DNA of 64,000 nt, from assembly GCA_036365515.1 (NCBI GenBank), contig CM070874.1, positions 210,484,297-210,548,296 of the forward strand, given 5' to 3'. Shown here one piece after another: positions 10,348-21,512 of the stretch. Origin of the DNA: Torymus aiolomorphi (Eukaryota; Arthropoda; Insecta; Hymenoptera; Torymidae). Below the pieces are notes generated by a model. The model was not told the DNA's origin. It saw only the letters and a list, made by a program, of their open reading frames with translations, and did no database searches. Made by a program: the position numbers and the translations under genes. Position 1 is the first letter of the stretch. Each line of letters opens with the position of its first letter.

Positions 10348-12627
10348 TCAATTGCTAAGGAACGTATGAATAATGGGATAAATAATATATCCACTAGTAC
10401 ATGAGACCATAAATATTTTACATAAAATCGAGTCACAAGGCCAATACTTTATTTCGCCAGGATTTTGTACAATATAAATACCTAACACTCCACTATTAAA
10501 CCCAGGAATAGTAAAAAAGTCTCTAGCAGTTTCAAATTTTCTTCCAATGATGTGCAACTTGTTATTTATACGAATAATATTCGATACAGTAATAACACTT
10601 GAATCCTTAAGCATCACGCAATTGTTTCGATCATCATCAATATTTAACCTCCAAGAATTACATTTTAGAATTTTGTACGCTTTTTCAACTTTTTCAATAA
10701 AGTGTCCGTCGTCACTGGAATGTTGCTTCTCAACTTGAAACCCTTCTTTTTCTGGTCTGTGACAATGCAAAAGATCATTCATTGTTTCGTATTCTGATAA
10801 CCTGTTCGAAATTTGTTGTAATGGTTTGTCCCCTTTTCGTATTAATTTTTTAATTGAACAAAGATAGCTTTCGAAAGGATAAGCACTGAATTTTTCTAAT
10901 GGGCCGTATATTTTTACGTCATCACTTATATGTGATAAAGCATGTAAATTGAAGGTAACATTCTCCTTGCCATAAATCTTTTGAAAATTTATTATAAAAT
11001 TTAAGTTTAAAATTTTAGCATATTCTACATTTGCAGGAATATTTACTTGAGAATTATTACTTAAGATTATCATGCTTATATGTAGCATAAGAAAATTGTT
11101 GTAAATATCGGGCTTCAAAATATCTCGCAAAACGATTGGACCAAAATACAGTAAAAAGTGACGAAATTCCGTTGCTTTCCACAGTTTCCAATAAGACAAT
11201 AATCTACATCTTCTATTGAAATCATCAGGCAGAATATATTTAAAACTTTCAAGCCTATCCGAAATTGTCTGAATTTGCCTTTGCGAGAGCTTATAATACT
11301 TGTTCAACATTCCCTTATCTCCCAGCCAATGTCTTATGAATTGCTTTACAATACCTAAATGTACTGCGTGCATACTGTCAATTGGTACGTTTGACACCAA
11401 TCCAACGTGAGGAAGTTCATTTAAAATACTAGATTCGTGTTGATATTCATCTAAATATTCTAAATTTTTAAAAGCCTCATCTGTTCTTAACAATTCATTA
11501 CAATATTTTAACAAACTTTCTTTGTTCGGCAGAGGAAAGCAAATACAACCATAGTATTCGCCTTCTATAAGACATTTACTACAGCTATTGTAGCCACTAT
11601 GGTATTTTGTGCACAAAACAAACGATTTAGCTGGAGAGTCTAAATTAAATCCATGTATTCTTATTCTATATAATTTTCCATTGTATTCTAAACCTGTAGT
11701 TATTAAAACTTTTGCCTCTTCTACAAACTCTTTTAAAAACACATTAGGATTTTCAGGTTTTTTTGTGCCATGATGGATACCCACAGCATAAACTGTTTCG
11801 CAATCATAATCCTTACATAAAATGGTCCACAACCCTTTCTCGGATGATTTCCCCGTAATGGGAGCTCCATCAATATTGATGAACAGATTGATAATAGCAA
11901 ATACATGATGTCGATCAGTGCGATTTTTAATAATTCTAATGACTTCATTTCCAAGTCCTAAATGACAGTAATGACCAATGTCCATGTTTACAACATTACT
12001 GTATTTTGGGGTTTTGAGTAATGTACGTGGATCTCTTGGAAGTGTCGCTTTAGTGTGTGTTATTAAAGTAAGTAACAGAGCTCTTAACGCATTTTGCCTA
12101 ATTTTATAATCTAGTGCCCATATTGCTAATTCGTCTTTGAAAATTTTGTTACGCACTTCTTCTTCATCTAAACAATCAAAATTTATGTCAGTATCTAAAT
12201 CAGCTGAATTAACATCTGGAAAAGAGTCGGCATCGCTGTCGCTAAATCTGTATATCTCCGAACTAGAGTCGCTGTCATTACTTTCATTTTCGCAAATGGT
12301 GTCGCTTCTAATTTGAATATCACTTACATCTATATCAGAATGAGTAAGTGTATCCTCGACAGTGCTTGCACCATGAACCCCTGATATACTGTCACAACTT
12401 GTATCATAAGATTGTGTATTCGTTTCAACAAAAAAAGATTGTATATCAACTTCAGAAGTAGCAGGTTCTGCTGATAAAGTGACGTCATCATTAACGTTTA
12501 CGTTTGCATCTCTAGAACTCATAGCGATCGTAATACATTCTCGTAAATCTGATTCAGTTTCACGTTTAGCCTGCCTTAAAACTTGCCGCGAAGATGGAAC
12601 GCGTTGTTTTTTTGGTTTATTAGGCAT
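10348..12627 (-). CDS. CACTA/EnSpm-like transposase, 759 residues
   Basis: One uninterrupted ORF from an ATG at 12627. Residues about 1-165 are charged, Ser/Asp-rich and low in complexity, with a basic start. A segment around residues 245-290 holds INIDGAP and YAVGIHHGTKKPENPNVF, the pattern around the first catalytic Asp in this group. A Cys/His cluster (YHSGYNSCSKC then YYGC) lies near 340-360, SMHAVHLG near 414, and HALSHISDDVKIYGPLEKF with YPFES near 559-595, which resembles the DUF4218 region of TNP2-type transposases. It would act in the nucleus, cutting and moving its element. The frame is intact, unlike most coding sequence here, so it could be recent or preserved. Terminal CACTA repeats were not found. 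An A-run lies just upstream of the ATG. An alternative is a domesticated host gene. Confidence 0.72.
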   Translation of the reverse strand: MPNKPKKQRVPSSRQVLRQAKRETESDLRECITIAMSSRDANVNVNDDVTLSAEPATSEVDIQSFFVETNTQSYDTSCDSISGVHGASTVEDTLTHSDIDVSDIQIRSDTICENESNDSDSSSEIYRFSDSDADSFPDVNSADLDTDINFDCLDEEEVRNKIFKDELAIWALDYKIRQNALRALLLTLITHTKATLPRDPRTLLKTPKYSNVVNMDIGHYCHLGLGNEVIRIIKNRTDRHHVFAIINLFINIDGAPITGKSSEKGLWTILCKDYDCETVYAVGIHHGTKKPENPNVFLKEFVEEAKVLITTGLEYNGKLYRIRIHGFNLDSPAKSFVLCTKYHSGYNSCSKCLIEGEYYGCICFPLPNKESLLKYCNELLRTDEAFKNLEYLDEYQHESSILNELPHVGLVSNVPIDSMHAVHLGIVKQFIRHWLGDKGMLNKYYKLSQRQIQTISDRLESFKYILPDDFNRRCRLLSYWKLWKATEFRHFLLYFGPIVLRDILKPDIYNNFLMLHISMIILSNNSQVNIPANVEYAKILNLNFIINFQKIYGKENVTFNLHALSHISDDVKIYGPLEKFSAYPFESYLCSIKKLIRKGDKPLQQISNRLSEYETMNDLLHCHRPEKEGFQVEKQHSSDDGHFIEKVEKAYKILKCNSWRLNIDDDRNNCVMLKDSSVITVSNIIRINNKLHIIGRKFETARDFFTIPGFNSGVLGIYIVQNPGEIKYWPCDSILCKIFMVSCTSGYIIYPIIHTFLSN

Positions 12628-13765
12628 TTTGATCTGAAAAAAAAAAAAAAAAAATCATGGATTCATATTACATTGACGGTGCAGCAGTATCCCTACTCAA
12701 AAAAGTGTTGAGCGGCCATGTTGAAGCATCTAAAGGCTTGATTTTGATTGGTCGATAAGAAGAAGGCGCGAGAAATTTATCGTGTTTGAATTTTTTAAAT
12801 GGAATTTTTATATTCAATGACTGAATGATTTTTAATTTAATCAAAATAAATTAATCTCTTAAACAAAATGATGACCGGAATTAGTGGCTCATTTAAAGAA
12901 TCGACGTGATTGGTTATTGGAAAAAAGTAAGAATATTTGAATTTTTTTTAGATTAAAAATGTATTTTTCCCATTTAAAAAAACGACGCCGAATGTTGTGA
13001 AGCATTTAAAGATTGCATTGATTTGATTGTTTTGTAACATTTTATTTTTTGCTTCAAAAATGTATCTAATTATCTTATAATTTAAACTACTAAACCTAAA
13101 TCATAGTGAAAAATAACGCTGATAACCTCAAAAACAAAATAGAACTCGCGAAGCGCGTTTGAATATTGCTAGTATAGTAAATTTCATAATAATTTTATTA
13201 TATTAAAATCTTCGCGTCTTTTATTCCTTTTTTACAAACGTTAAAAATTTAAATTCGTATGATAAACATTTATTTATTTATTAAAAATAATCAACTTTTT
13301 ATATTTTGATTTACATAATATTAATTTGATCAACAATACTTAATATATGATTCAATTTTGAGGTTAAAAACTTTATCACTTTATTTAAAAATGTTTGAAT
13401 ATTTTATCGTATAAATTTAAGTTCAAAATTAAAAAATCTTGTTATCGTGAACGAACCACGAATCTGCTTGCCATTAAGGGGACGTCGGAGTCAATGTAAT
13501 TTAAATGGAGGGTGACGCTGTATCCAGTATAACGCGTTTTTATTATATAAATTTAAAAATTCTTCTCTTTTTGGAATTTGGAGACTTGAGCGCGCTTTGG
13601 GTATTAATGTTTAGTTATTTCTCAAAATCGTAATTCAAACAATCAATTAATTGCAGAGAAAACCTTGAAAAACTTGCGCAGGTCAACATAACCTATAAAT
13701 GGCGAAATTGAAAGATAATAATTTTTAAAAGTTAGTGATTTCATTACAGTAGAAATAAATAGTAC
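12628..13765. other. AT-rich region upstream of the transposase with repeated word
   Basis: No coding sequence. A degenerate word of the form (A)AGCATYTAAAG...TTGAT..GATTGG occurs near 12725-12760, 12888-12918 and 12998-13032, all in the same orientation. It may be a subterminal binding-site array of the adjacent CACTA-like element. The rest is unstructured. Confidence 0.4.
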
Positions 13766-14099
13766 ATTACGATACGAGTGCGGAAAGTAGGTGATTTCCG
13801 CACAAGCGAAGTTTGTCGCTCGAGCGAAGATTGGAAATATTTATTTTCGATATAAGTATGAGAAGATCTCCCACGGGTGTAGTTTTGCTTCGCTCGGGCA
13901 ACAAAAACACCCGTGAACAAAATAAAATTCGGTTTCTTTCAAAGTTTTTGTAAAAACCACTTGACATTTCGACTTCAAACTTGTACTGGATGATAGATCT
14001 TTCAAAACTGCAGCGAAGTGTGCTCTTGATTTTTTGTGATTTTGTGTATTTCATTTTTAATAAGCTTGAAACTGTGCCAATTGCTCGGTCGGTAATGGT

Positions 14100-14330
14100 A
14101 GGACTATGGCACCCCTTTAAGAAGCTGTACGCGAAAGTTCAACTCGTGTAACCGCACGAATTTCCGAGTATTTAACGAAAACGTAAACATAACATCAAGC
14201 TTGGCGGCTTCGCACGGAGGTGCGCGGTAAAAGTTGAGCCGGTGTGCGGTGCGAGGGGAGTACCCCTCTCCTCGCCCCGCGGCATGACTGTTATGAACCT
14301 CCTTAATACTCAAAGCGCATGGTCACTTGT
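14100..14330. other. GC-rich island, unknown
   Basis: A sharply GC-richer block in AT-rich surroundings. It is open on the minus strand for 69 codons (14313-14104), but with no recognisable domain. It may be a dispersed repeat or a conserved non-coding piece. The flank at 13790-13920 also has GC-rich words (GCTCGAGCGAAG, TTCGCTCGGGCAA) and may be part of the same unit. Function unknown. Confidence 0.35.
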
Positions 14331-15216
14331 TTCATAGTACAGCATATAGCCCCTACTTGATCCATTGATATAAACATAACTAAAAACAGATCACTGAAGA
14401 GTAATTAAGCAGTCTAGTAATTTAAGAGGGCCAGCCTTAGTTAAAATGTCAAAAAAATTCATTTTTTTTATTTCATATTTATATAATAGCTAATTTAGCG
14501 AAGAAAATGTTCCTATAACTCCTTTATTTTTAAATAACTTGTTTTTATGAACCATAAGATCAATTCCCAGTTGCGTATGGAGCTTCTTTCTACCTTTCTC
14601 TAGAGACAATACGAATTGGATTGTCCATAAAGATCCATAAAGACAAGTTAAAGTCAATGTTACATATGTAACATTTATTATAATATGTTAAAATACTAAT
14701 ATTTTATCAACTTTATTGTTATTAATAATTAAAATTTTATTTACAAAAAAGTAATCCTTGTTGTCCTTAGTATGCACAAAAACAAACTAGTTAATTTGAA
14801 CCCTCGAAAACACTCAATAATGTGATCTGTTTGTTCCCAATTTGTTTCAAACCATTATCTATTTTTGATTTAAGAATATACAAAAAAGACCGATAGCGCC
14901 TTTAATTTGTTTTTTGTTTTAATTACACTTTTCCCCTTGTTTAGGATATTTATATAATTCGTACATTGATTTCTACTAATTTTTTCTTGATTTTTCTAGT
15001 CTTAATATACTCAAAATTCTCACTTCAAATATCTATATATACTGTATAAAATTAAAAAATAATATTAATATAGAGATAAAAGATAAATAATATAATTTAT
15101 GAACATTTTTGGGATTTTGGACAAAAATAAAATATTTGAATTTAAAACTTATAGCAGTTAAGTTGGCACTATAACAACCTGACTTATCGACATTCACTCA
15201 CTCCTTTATTGTAATA
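14331..15216. other. No feature seen
   Basis: AT-rich sequence without ORFs, repeats or recognisable signals. It ends at a short (TA)n run (about 15217-15240). Confidence 0.4.
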
Positions 15217-16258
15217 TATATATATATATATATATATATAGGTATATAAAAGTCAGTGCAAGCTACATTGTAAACATGTGTAGCTGTCATTTCAGATTCA
15301 TATAACTATGCTATGATGTAAGCAGTAAAAGGTTGATCTTAGTTTTTTTGCATATGTGAATGGATTTTGGAGTGAACATTTAGTATTTAAGATGTGAAGG
15401 TATATTGGAAAAGTTATTAACAGTGTCATATAAGTGTACAGTGACAGTGGAATTGAAGTTTTAGAAATAACTTTTTAGTACTTCAACTGTTATTGGAAAC
15501 TTTATTCTTAAAATAACAGGGATCGATACTAAAAACAAATTAAGTCCATACTGACTCTAACCAAAAAAATTTAGTGTACAGATTTAAATCAATTTGGAAA
15601 GGAAGCGAAGGATGTGATATTGTGTAGAAAAATATTATGGAACCTTCGCTTCTGCCAGAAAGCTACCATCATTAACCAACGACTGAATCTCAATATCATA
15701 TAATTGTCATTATATTTACTGAAGTGAAAACTGTTATGCAACTGTAATAAATATATATATTAGACGTATTGTCTTTATTGAGTAATACTGCTATATGCGA
15801 AAATGAGTAATGAAGGAAAAGTAAAAAATGTTCACTGTATCTGATATTAAAAAAGAAACAATGTAGGAGTGTTGCTGCTATAAAGACTTTTTTTAAGCAT
15901 TTGGCTATGGCGGTACTGGCTTCATAACATGGACTAATGATTTTGACTTTATCAACACATTCTACATTTACCACAGTACATAATTATGTGTAAATAAGGT
16001 TGTGAAAGTACACAGCATCAAAGGGAAATTATGTTTGACCATGCGACAATGCTTAACTAACTGATGTAGCTATGGCTGATGCTGATACGTGTGCTCATAT
16101 AGATTACAAGTCTAAAGGTCCATAAACTGAGGTATCAGAATATTTGTTTCAAATATAAAAGATTTTAAGCTAAAAAAATACTTTTTTATATTTCAGGGCA
16201 GCAAAGGAGTTACAGAAGAAATAAAGAAGTATTTTAGTGATTTTATCGTTTTTTCAAC

Positions 16259-17750
16259 ATGGCGTCGGAGGAGAAGGAGCCGCCCGATGCCTCTCTTAAT
16301 AAATATTACAAGTGGCATCCCAGCATTAGCGTTGGGGCAGTGGTGTGCATAGTGTGTGGAAACTTCTACCATACTGATGAAATAGTTACAAAATATAACA
16401 TAGGAAAACCAATTAAATTCCTCAGCAACTCATTTATTGTGTGCCAAGATCATCCTAACCTCTCACTAACCTCAAAGTTGCCATATGGCACGCTCAGTGA
16501 AGCAGCGTGGCAATTCATAGCACAGCTAAAACATGAAAACCGTGAACAAATTAAACAAGACATTGTGAATAACATAGTGCATGAGACAACAGAAGAAAAT
16601 GGTCTCAATAAAACCATATATGAAGATTACAATGAATCAGACTCACTGAAAATTGAAAATAACCTGCTAAAACAATTACTTAAAGAAACACAAGAAAAGA
16701 ACGCCTTACTAAACGAATTACTAATAAAAGAAAGACAAAATAACAATTTTAAAAACATCAAGCCCCACACTTATGCAGAAATTTTAACAAATACTAAACC
16801 CAAAGCTAAAAGAGTACCAAAACTAATTGTTAAAAAAAACAAACAACAAAGACAATATAAACCTAGAAAACACTGTACTGCATTATCTTGCTAAAGACAA
16901 AACAATCCAAACAAAAAAAGTGACAAAAATAAATAATGATACTATATTAATAAACTGTATGAACGAAGAAAGTATAAATGCAATTGAAAAGACCTTATCT
17001 AAAAAATTATCAACTAATGCAAAAATCAAAAAAGAAGAAATAAAAAAACCTATAGTGAAAATTATTAACATTGAAAAAGTGTTTAATGATAAAGAACTAG
17101 AACAAGATATTAATCAAAGAAACTTTAACAATATTGATGACAAGTGCAAAGTTCTACACATAAACTCAAGTGAAAAAGCTAAAACAATGAGTGCAATAGT
17201 TGAAGTAACGCCTACAATCTACAAACATATAAGAGACAATAAAAACAAGTTATTTATAGGGTTTCAAAATTGCAGAGTATTTGACGTAATAAACACAAAT
17301 CCATGTACTAAATGCTCAAGAGTCGGCCACAGTGGCAAAAAATGCGATAATGAGGACAAGTGCTACAAATGTGCAGGAAATCACGCAGCTGCTGAGTGTA
17401 AATGTGATACTCTTAAATGTGCAAACTGTGAATTTAACAACAACAAATACAAAACTAATTACAATATAAATCATAGTGCAATAGACAGTGATCAGTGTGA
17501 AGTGCTAAAACACAAAATAAAAAAATACATTGAAATGACAGACTATCCACTGCAGCCTACCTACCGTCGGTACTTTGGCAACCTAGAAATCGGCAAACAA
17601 AGCAATTCCCGCTCACAGCAATGGATAACTACTAGAAGAGTTAGATTAACGACCAACACATCTGCCGGTACATTATCTCCAGCAACCCCTACATCTACAG
17701 CTCAACCAAGATTTGATACGTTAGAAAATGAAAATGAAAATGAATCTTGA
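16259..17750 (+). pseudogene. LINE ORF1 (gag-like), split by a frame change at an A8 run
   Basis: Part one, 16259-16894 (211 residues from ATG), begins with a Cys/His segment (CIVCGNFYH, later CQDH) and a coiled-coil-like charged stretch. Part two is open in the next frame to 17750 and carries an RRM-like middle (KINNDTILINCMNEES) and Cys-rich knuckles near 17300-17440 (CTKCSRVGHSGKKC, CYKCAGNHAAAEC). The two overlap at 16827-16894. The protein sequence of the family continues across the A8 run at 16832-16839, where the frame changes by one base. LINE ORF1 proteins bind the element RNA and form the RNP. The stop overlaps the ORF2 start by 23 bases, suggesting coupled translation. The break may be a mutation, an assembly error or slippage. 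Confidence 0.75.
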
Positions 17751-20550
17751 TTCTCAAGAGATAATATTTGACAACGAACATATCACAAATAGTGTAACCG
17801 AATTAAATAGATGCCTAGCTACAGTCAAAGAATTTATTCTTTGCGTTAATATAAGAAGTTTAAATGCTAATTACAATAAACTATTAGTATTCTTAAACAG
17901 GCTTGTTACAAAGCCTTGTATTATAGTATGTACTGAAACATGGAAACTTGAACACCACGAATTTTTTAATATTCCAAAATATAGAATGTACTATAATGAA
18001 AGCAACATAAACCAATCGGATGGTGTAGTATTATATATAAGTGAAGACATCACAGAAACCACGGAAATTATACAAATAAATAAACTTAGAATAATGAACA
18101 CGAAAATCACACTTGAAAATAACAAAAACATAACATTATCATCAATTTACCGATCACATGACATACATAAAACTGAATTCTTAACGAATATTAAAAATTT
18201 TCTAAAAATAAGCAAGAAACAAAAAAATAATATAATAATAGGAGACTTCAATTTTGATATATTAAGCCAAGATGTTTTAGATCAAGACTTTTTACAAATA
18301 CTATTAGAAAATGGTTACTGCCCAGGATTTAAAAGTATAACTAGACCATCAGATATTAATAACAATAGCAATGGCACCTGTATAGATAACTTTTTCATTA
18401 AACTAGACAAAATTAAATATAAAACCTACTTACTAAAAACACCTTTTACCGACCATTTTCCCATAATGATGTCATTAAAAAATATTAAAAAACAATCCAG
18501 TACCAAATTAGGAAAAAGATTTAACTACAATAAATTGGAAAAAACAGCAGGAACTATAAAATGGGCAGATATCTCATTAATAACAGATCCCAACCAAGCC
18601 TTAAATAACCTTATACAAAAAATTCAAACATGCCTAAACAGGTCAATAATTAAGACGCATAGCAATAAACAAAACAACATGAAACCGAGGAAAAATTGGA
18701 TAACAAAAGCAATAATAAATTCGTGTAAAAATAAAGAAAAACTATATAATATATGGAAGAAGGATCCTACTAACTCTGTAAAAAAAGAAAATTACAAAAA
18801 CTACATTAAGATACTTAACCACATTATCAACCAAGTAAAAAAGGACCATGATAGAAAGCAAATACAATCAAACATGAACAATCAAAGGAATCTCTGGAGA
18901 TTAATTAATAACAAAATTGGAAAAAATAGTAAAATAAATAACAACATTAATTTTATCATGGATAATAACAATAAAAAAATAACCGACTCAAAAGAAATTT
19001 CTGAACATATCAACAACTTCTTCTGCAACGTTGGTAAACAACTGTGTGACAAAATTAAAACTCCACCAAACAAACGAGTAAGGCTGCCTACTAAGAATAA
19101 CAAGAGTATTTTTCTATATCCTACTAATCATCAAGAAATACAAAAAACAATATTAAACATGGAAAATAAAAATGGTGGGTGTGATGGTATTAACACACTC
19201 TCACTCAAAGTTATAATATCACACATCTCCGACCCACTGGTTCACATAACCAACTTATGCTTAGAGAAAGAAATTTGGCCTGATGCTTTAAAGATTGCGG
19301 ATATTATACCAATACATAAAGCCAAAGAAAAGCATCTGCCAACAAACTACAGACCAATTTCCCTGATCTCAAATGTTGCAAAAGTATTGGAAAAACTACT
19401 GCATAGTAGAATATCATCTTTCATAGATAAATTTAACTTGATCTCAAATAAACAATTTGGATTCAGGAAAAATAGAGGCACTAAAGATGCACTATATCAA
19501 ATAACTAACACAATCTATAACCACATAGATGCAAGCGACCCAATAGCTATTACATTCCTTGATCTAGCGAAGGCATTCGATACAGTAGATCATCAAATTT
19601 TGCTTGATAAACTATATAACTACGGCATCAGAGGTAGCGCATATAACCTCATAAAAAGTTATCTAAGTAATAGGAAACAAAGGGTGAAAATAGGTAATGA
19701 TTATAGCCAATACAACACTGTCTATATGGGAGTACCGCAAGGTACAATACTTGGACCACTGCTGTTCATTATTTATATTAATGATATGTTATCTTCAATG
19801 CCTGAAGATACAATATTGTCATACGCTGACGACACTGCGATCATAGCAATAGGTAAAACCTGGCAAGAACTAGAAACTAAAATGAACGACTACCTACAAG
19901 AAATAGCCGACTGGCTAGCACTAAATAAACTATCTCTCAACAAGGACAAAACAATATACATGGAATTCGGCAGCAATTATAAAAGCACGCCTAAAAATAT
20001 GAACATTTGCATACAAGGAAAAAACATCAAAAGAGTAGAAAACACCAAATACCTAGGAGTAACTTTCGATAGCAACATGAAATGGGATATACACACCAAA
20101 AATATATATAATAAGACCAAATACCTTACTTTCATTTTATACAAACTGTCTATTATAATGGACACAGACAATCTCCGTATGATTTACTATGCGTTGTTCC
20201 ACAGTATCACCTCCTACGGTATTATAGCCTGGGGAGGCGCTTACGCAGGTAGAACCAAAAGCTTACAAAGCCTGCAAAACAGACTGCTTAAACTTATAAA
20301 TAAAAACAATTTTATTTATGACAGAAATCCACTAAATATAGAGCAAATTTTTACCTTTGAGTCACTAATATTTCATTACAAAGAATTACAAGACAAATAT
20401 ATAGAATCCGACAAAGTAACGAGGAATAAAAGTATACCAATACCTAAACGTTGTAAACGCATCAGCATCAAAAACAGCTACATTAGAGCACTAACTACCT
20501 ACAACAAACTGCCTAATGACCTTAAAACAATAACGAATAAAAAAGTCTGA
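17728..20550 (+). CDS. LINE ORF2: endonuclease and reverse transcriptase
   Basis: 940 residues. The N-terminal endonuclease/exonuclease/phosphatase domain shows CTETWK near residue 70, IIIGDFNFDI near 170 and TDHFPI near 245, the expected metal and catalytic motifs for target nicking. The central reverse transcriptase (about residues 520-780) shows NYRPISLIS, NKQFGFRKNRGT, FLDLAKAFDTVDH, MGVPQGTILGPLLF and the catalytic SYADD near residue 698. The C-terminal part has the usual YGIIAWGG and YNKLPND segments. It would copy the element RNA into DNA at a nicked target. The frame stops at TGA 20548-20550 just after an A6 run; reading one base back extends it by about 15 codons, so the natural C-terminus may be slightly longer. 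All catalytic motifs seen are intact. Confidence 0.9.
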   Translation: MKMKMNLDSQEIIFDNEHITNSVTELNRCLATVKEFILCVNIRSLNANYNKLLVFLNRLVTKPCIIVCTETWKLEHHEFFNIPKYRMYYNESNINQSDGVVLYISEDITETTEIIQINKLRIMNTKITLENNKNITLSSIYRSHDIHKTEFLTNIKNFLKISKKQKNNIIIGDFNFDILSQDVLDQDFLQILLENGYCPGFKSITRPSDINNNSNGTCIDNFFIKLDKIKYKTYLLKTPFTDHFPIMMSLKNIKKQSSTKLGKRFNYNKLEKTAGTIKWADISLITDPNQALNNLIQKIQTCLNRSIIKTHSNKQNNMKPRKNWITKAIINSCKNKEKLYNIWKKDPTNSVKKENYKNYIKILNHIINQVKKDHDRKQIQSNMNNQRNLWRLINNKIGKNSKINNNINFIMDNNNKKITDSKEISEHINNFFCNVGKQLCDKIKTPPNKRVRLPTKNNKSIFLYPTNHQEIQKTILNMENKNGGCDGINTLSLKVIISHISDPLVHITNLCLEKEIWPDALKIADIIPIHKAKEKHLPTNYRPISLISNVAKVLEKLLHSRISSFIDKFNLISNKQFGFRKNRGTKDALYQITNTIYNHIDASDPIAITFLDLAKAFDTVDHQILLDKLYNYGIRGSAYNLIKSYLSNRKQRVKIGNDYSQYNTVYMGVPQGTILGPLLFIIYINDMLSSMPEDTILSYADDTAIIAIGKTWQELETKMNDYLQEIADWLALNKLSLNKDKTIYMEFGSNYKSTPKNMNICIQGKNIKRVENTKYLGVTFDSNMKWDIHTKNIYNKTKYLTFILYKLSIIMDTDNLRMIYYALFHSITSYGIIAWGGAYAGRTKSLQSLQNRLLKLINKNNFIYDRNPLNIEQIFTFESLIFHYKELQDKYIESDKVTRNKSIPIPKRCKRISIKNSYIRALTTYNKLPNDLKTITNKKV

Positions 20551-20603
20551 AATATAAAATCAAGATCTGGATAAAAGCAAACATCTAGCATAATAAAACA
20601 CCC

Positions 20604-21512
20604 ATGAATAATACTAATAATATTAACTGTAAACAGATAAAGCAACTATATTATTCACTAATAAAGATATCGGACACAGACCTCCCACATTGGAAGTCCA
20701 TGGGGAGTTTAGAGTCCGATAAACTGTTACTGGATATAAGAACATATATATGCGCACACGGGTTATGCACACTACATTATAAACATTCTCATCGTCGATT
20801 ATCTAATTACAACTGGAACAAAATCCGAAAACTCAATATTAATCAACAAATTATCATCGAAATTGCAAATATGATTGCTAACAGGTGGACGCTCTCAGAG
20901 AGCAACAAAAATACAACTTTAAGCAATAAGTGTTGTGACTATCGTATTACTAACGGAAATAATGAAATAAAACATATACACTTTGTCAAAGAAAAATCCA
21001 AAGATATTGAAATAAAAAAGGAACACAACAACGAAAAATATAATCCCATAGAAACTGTATTTAGTACGATAGATAAAATGGCTGAGGATAACAATACAAA
21101 AACCATGTCAATGGAAGCAAGTGGCGCACCGGGAAAGCCTATACTGCAAGATAACACCTACCGCATGTCTTACGGAGATCTCAACTATCTAGGCTGTAAT
21201 AAAGCACTACTGTATTTCGACAGAGGCATTCGAGGTAAAAAAACATTTACAAACTCAATGTATACTCTAGAACAGCACTCGAAATACAACGATCTCATAG
21301 TAGTAGACGACATTGTTTTTACATCAACATGTAAATGTGACTCAGCCAACCAACACAGATTGATGTTCCCACACTACAGAGTTACCTGTGCAGTGGGACT
21401 CACCTGCCCAACAAGACTAAACAGCTACGAAAGAATCATCTTTGCAAGAGACAGAAACGCATCCACGGAATCATTTACAACAGCAAGACAAATGTTGGTT
21501 AGATATTGGTGA
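20604..21512 (+). CDS. Third ORF of the LINE, unknown function (302 residues)
   Basis: Opens with ATG 54 bases after the ORF2 stop, in another frame, and stays open for 302 codons. The first third is Lys/Asn-rich with HRRLSNYNWNKIRKLNINQQ. After about residue 110 the composition changes (KEKSKDIEIKKEHNNEKY), and the last third, from MSYGDLNYLGCN, has a Cys/His pattern (CKCDSANQHR, then CAVGLTC) without a domain I recognise. A long ORF after the reverse transcriptase is not standard for Jockey/CR1-type LINEs. Alternatives: a captured gene fragment, an out-of-frame C-terminal extension of ORF2, or part of another element. Codon use is as AT-rich as ORF2, so origin cannot be told by composition. 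Confidence 0.55.
   Translation: MNNTNNINCKQIKQLYYSLIKISDTDLPHWKSMGSLESDKLLLDIRTYICAHGLCTLHYKHSHRRLSNYNWNKIRKLNINQQIIIEIANMIANRWTLSESNKNTTLSNKCCDYRITNGNNEIKHIHFVKEKSKDIEIKKEHNNEKYNPIETVFSTIDKMAEDNNTKTMSMEASGAPGKPILQDNTYRMSYGDLNYLGCNKALLYFDRGIRGKKTFTNSMYTLEQHSKYNDLIVVDDIVFTSTCKCDSANQHRLMFPHYRVTCAVGLTCPTRLNSYERIIFARDRNASTESFTTARQMLVRYW

Noticed and set aside
9600..12890. CACTA and TAGTG words as the ends of the CACTA-like element
   Set aside because: The candidates (near 9609 and 12885) do not extend into matching inverted repeats and no target duplication was seen.
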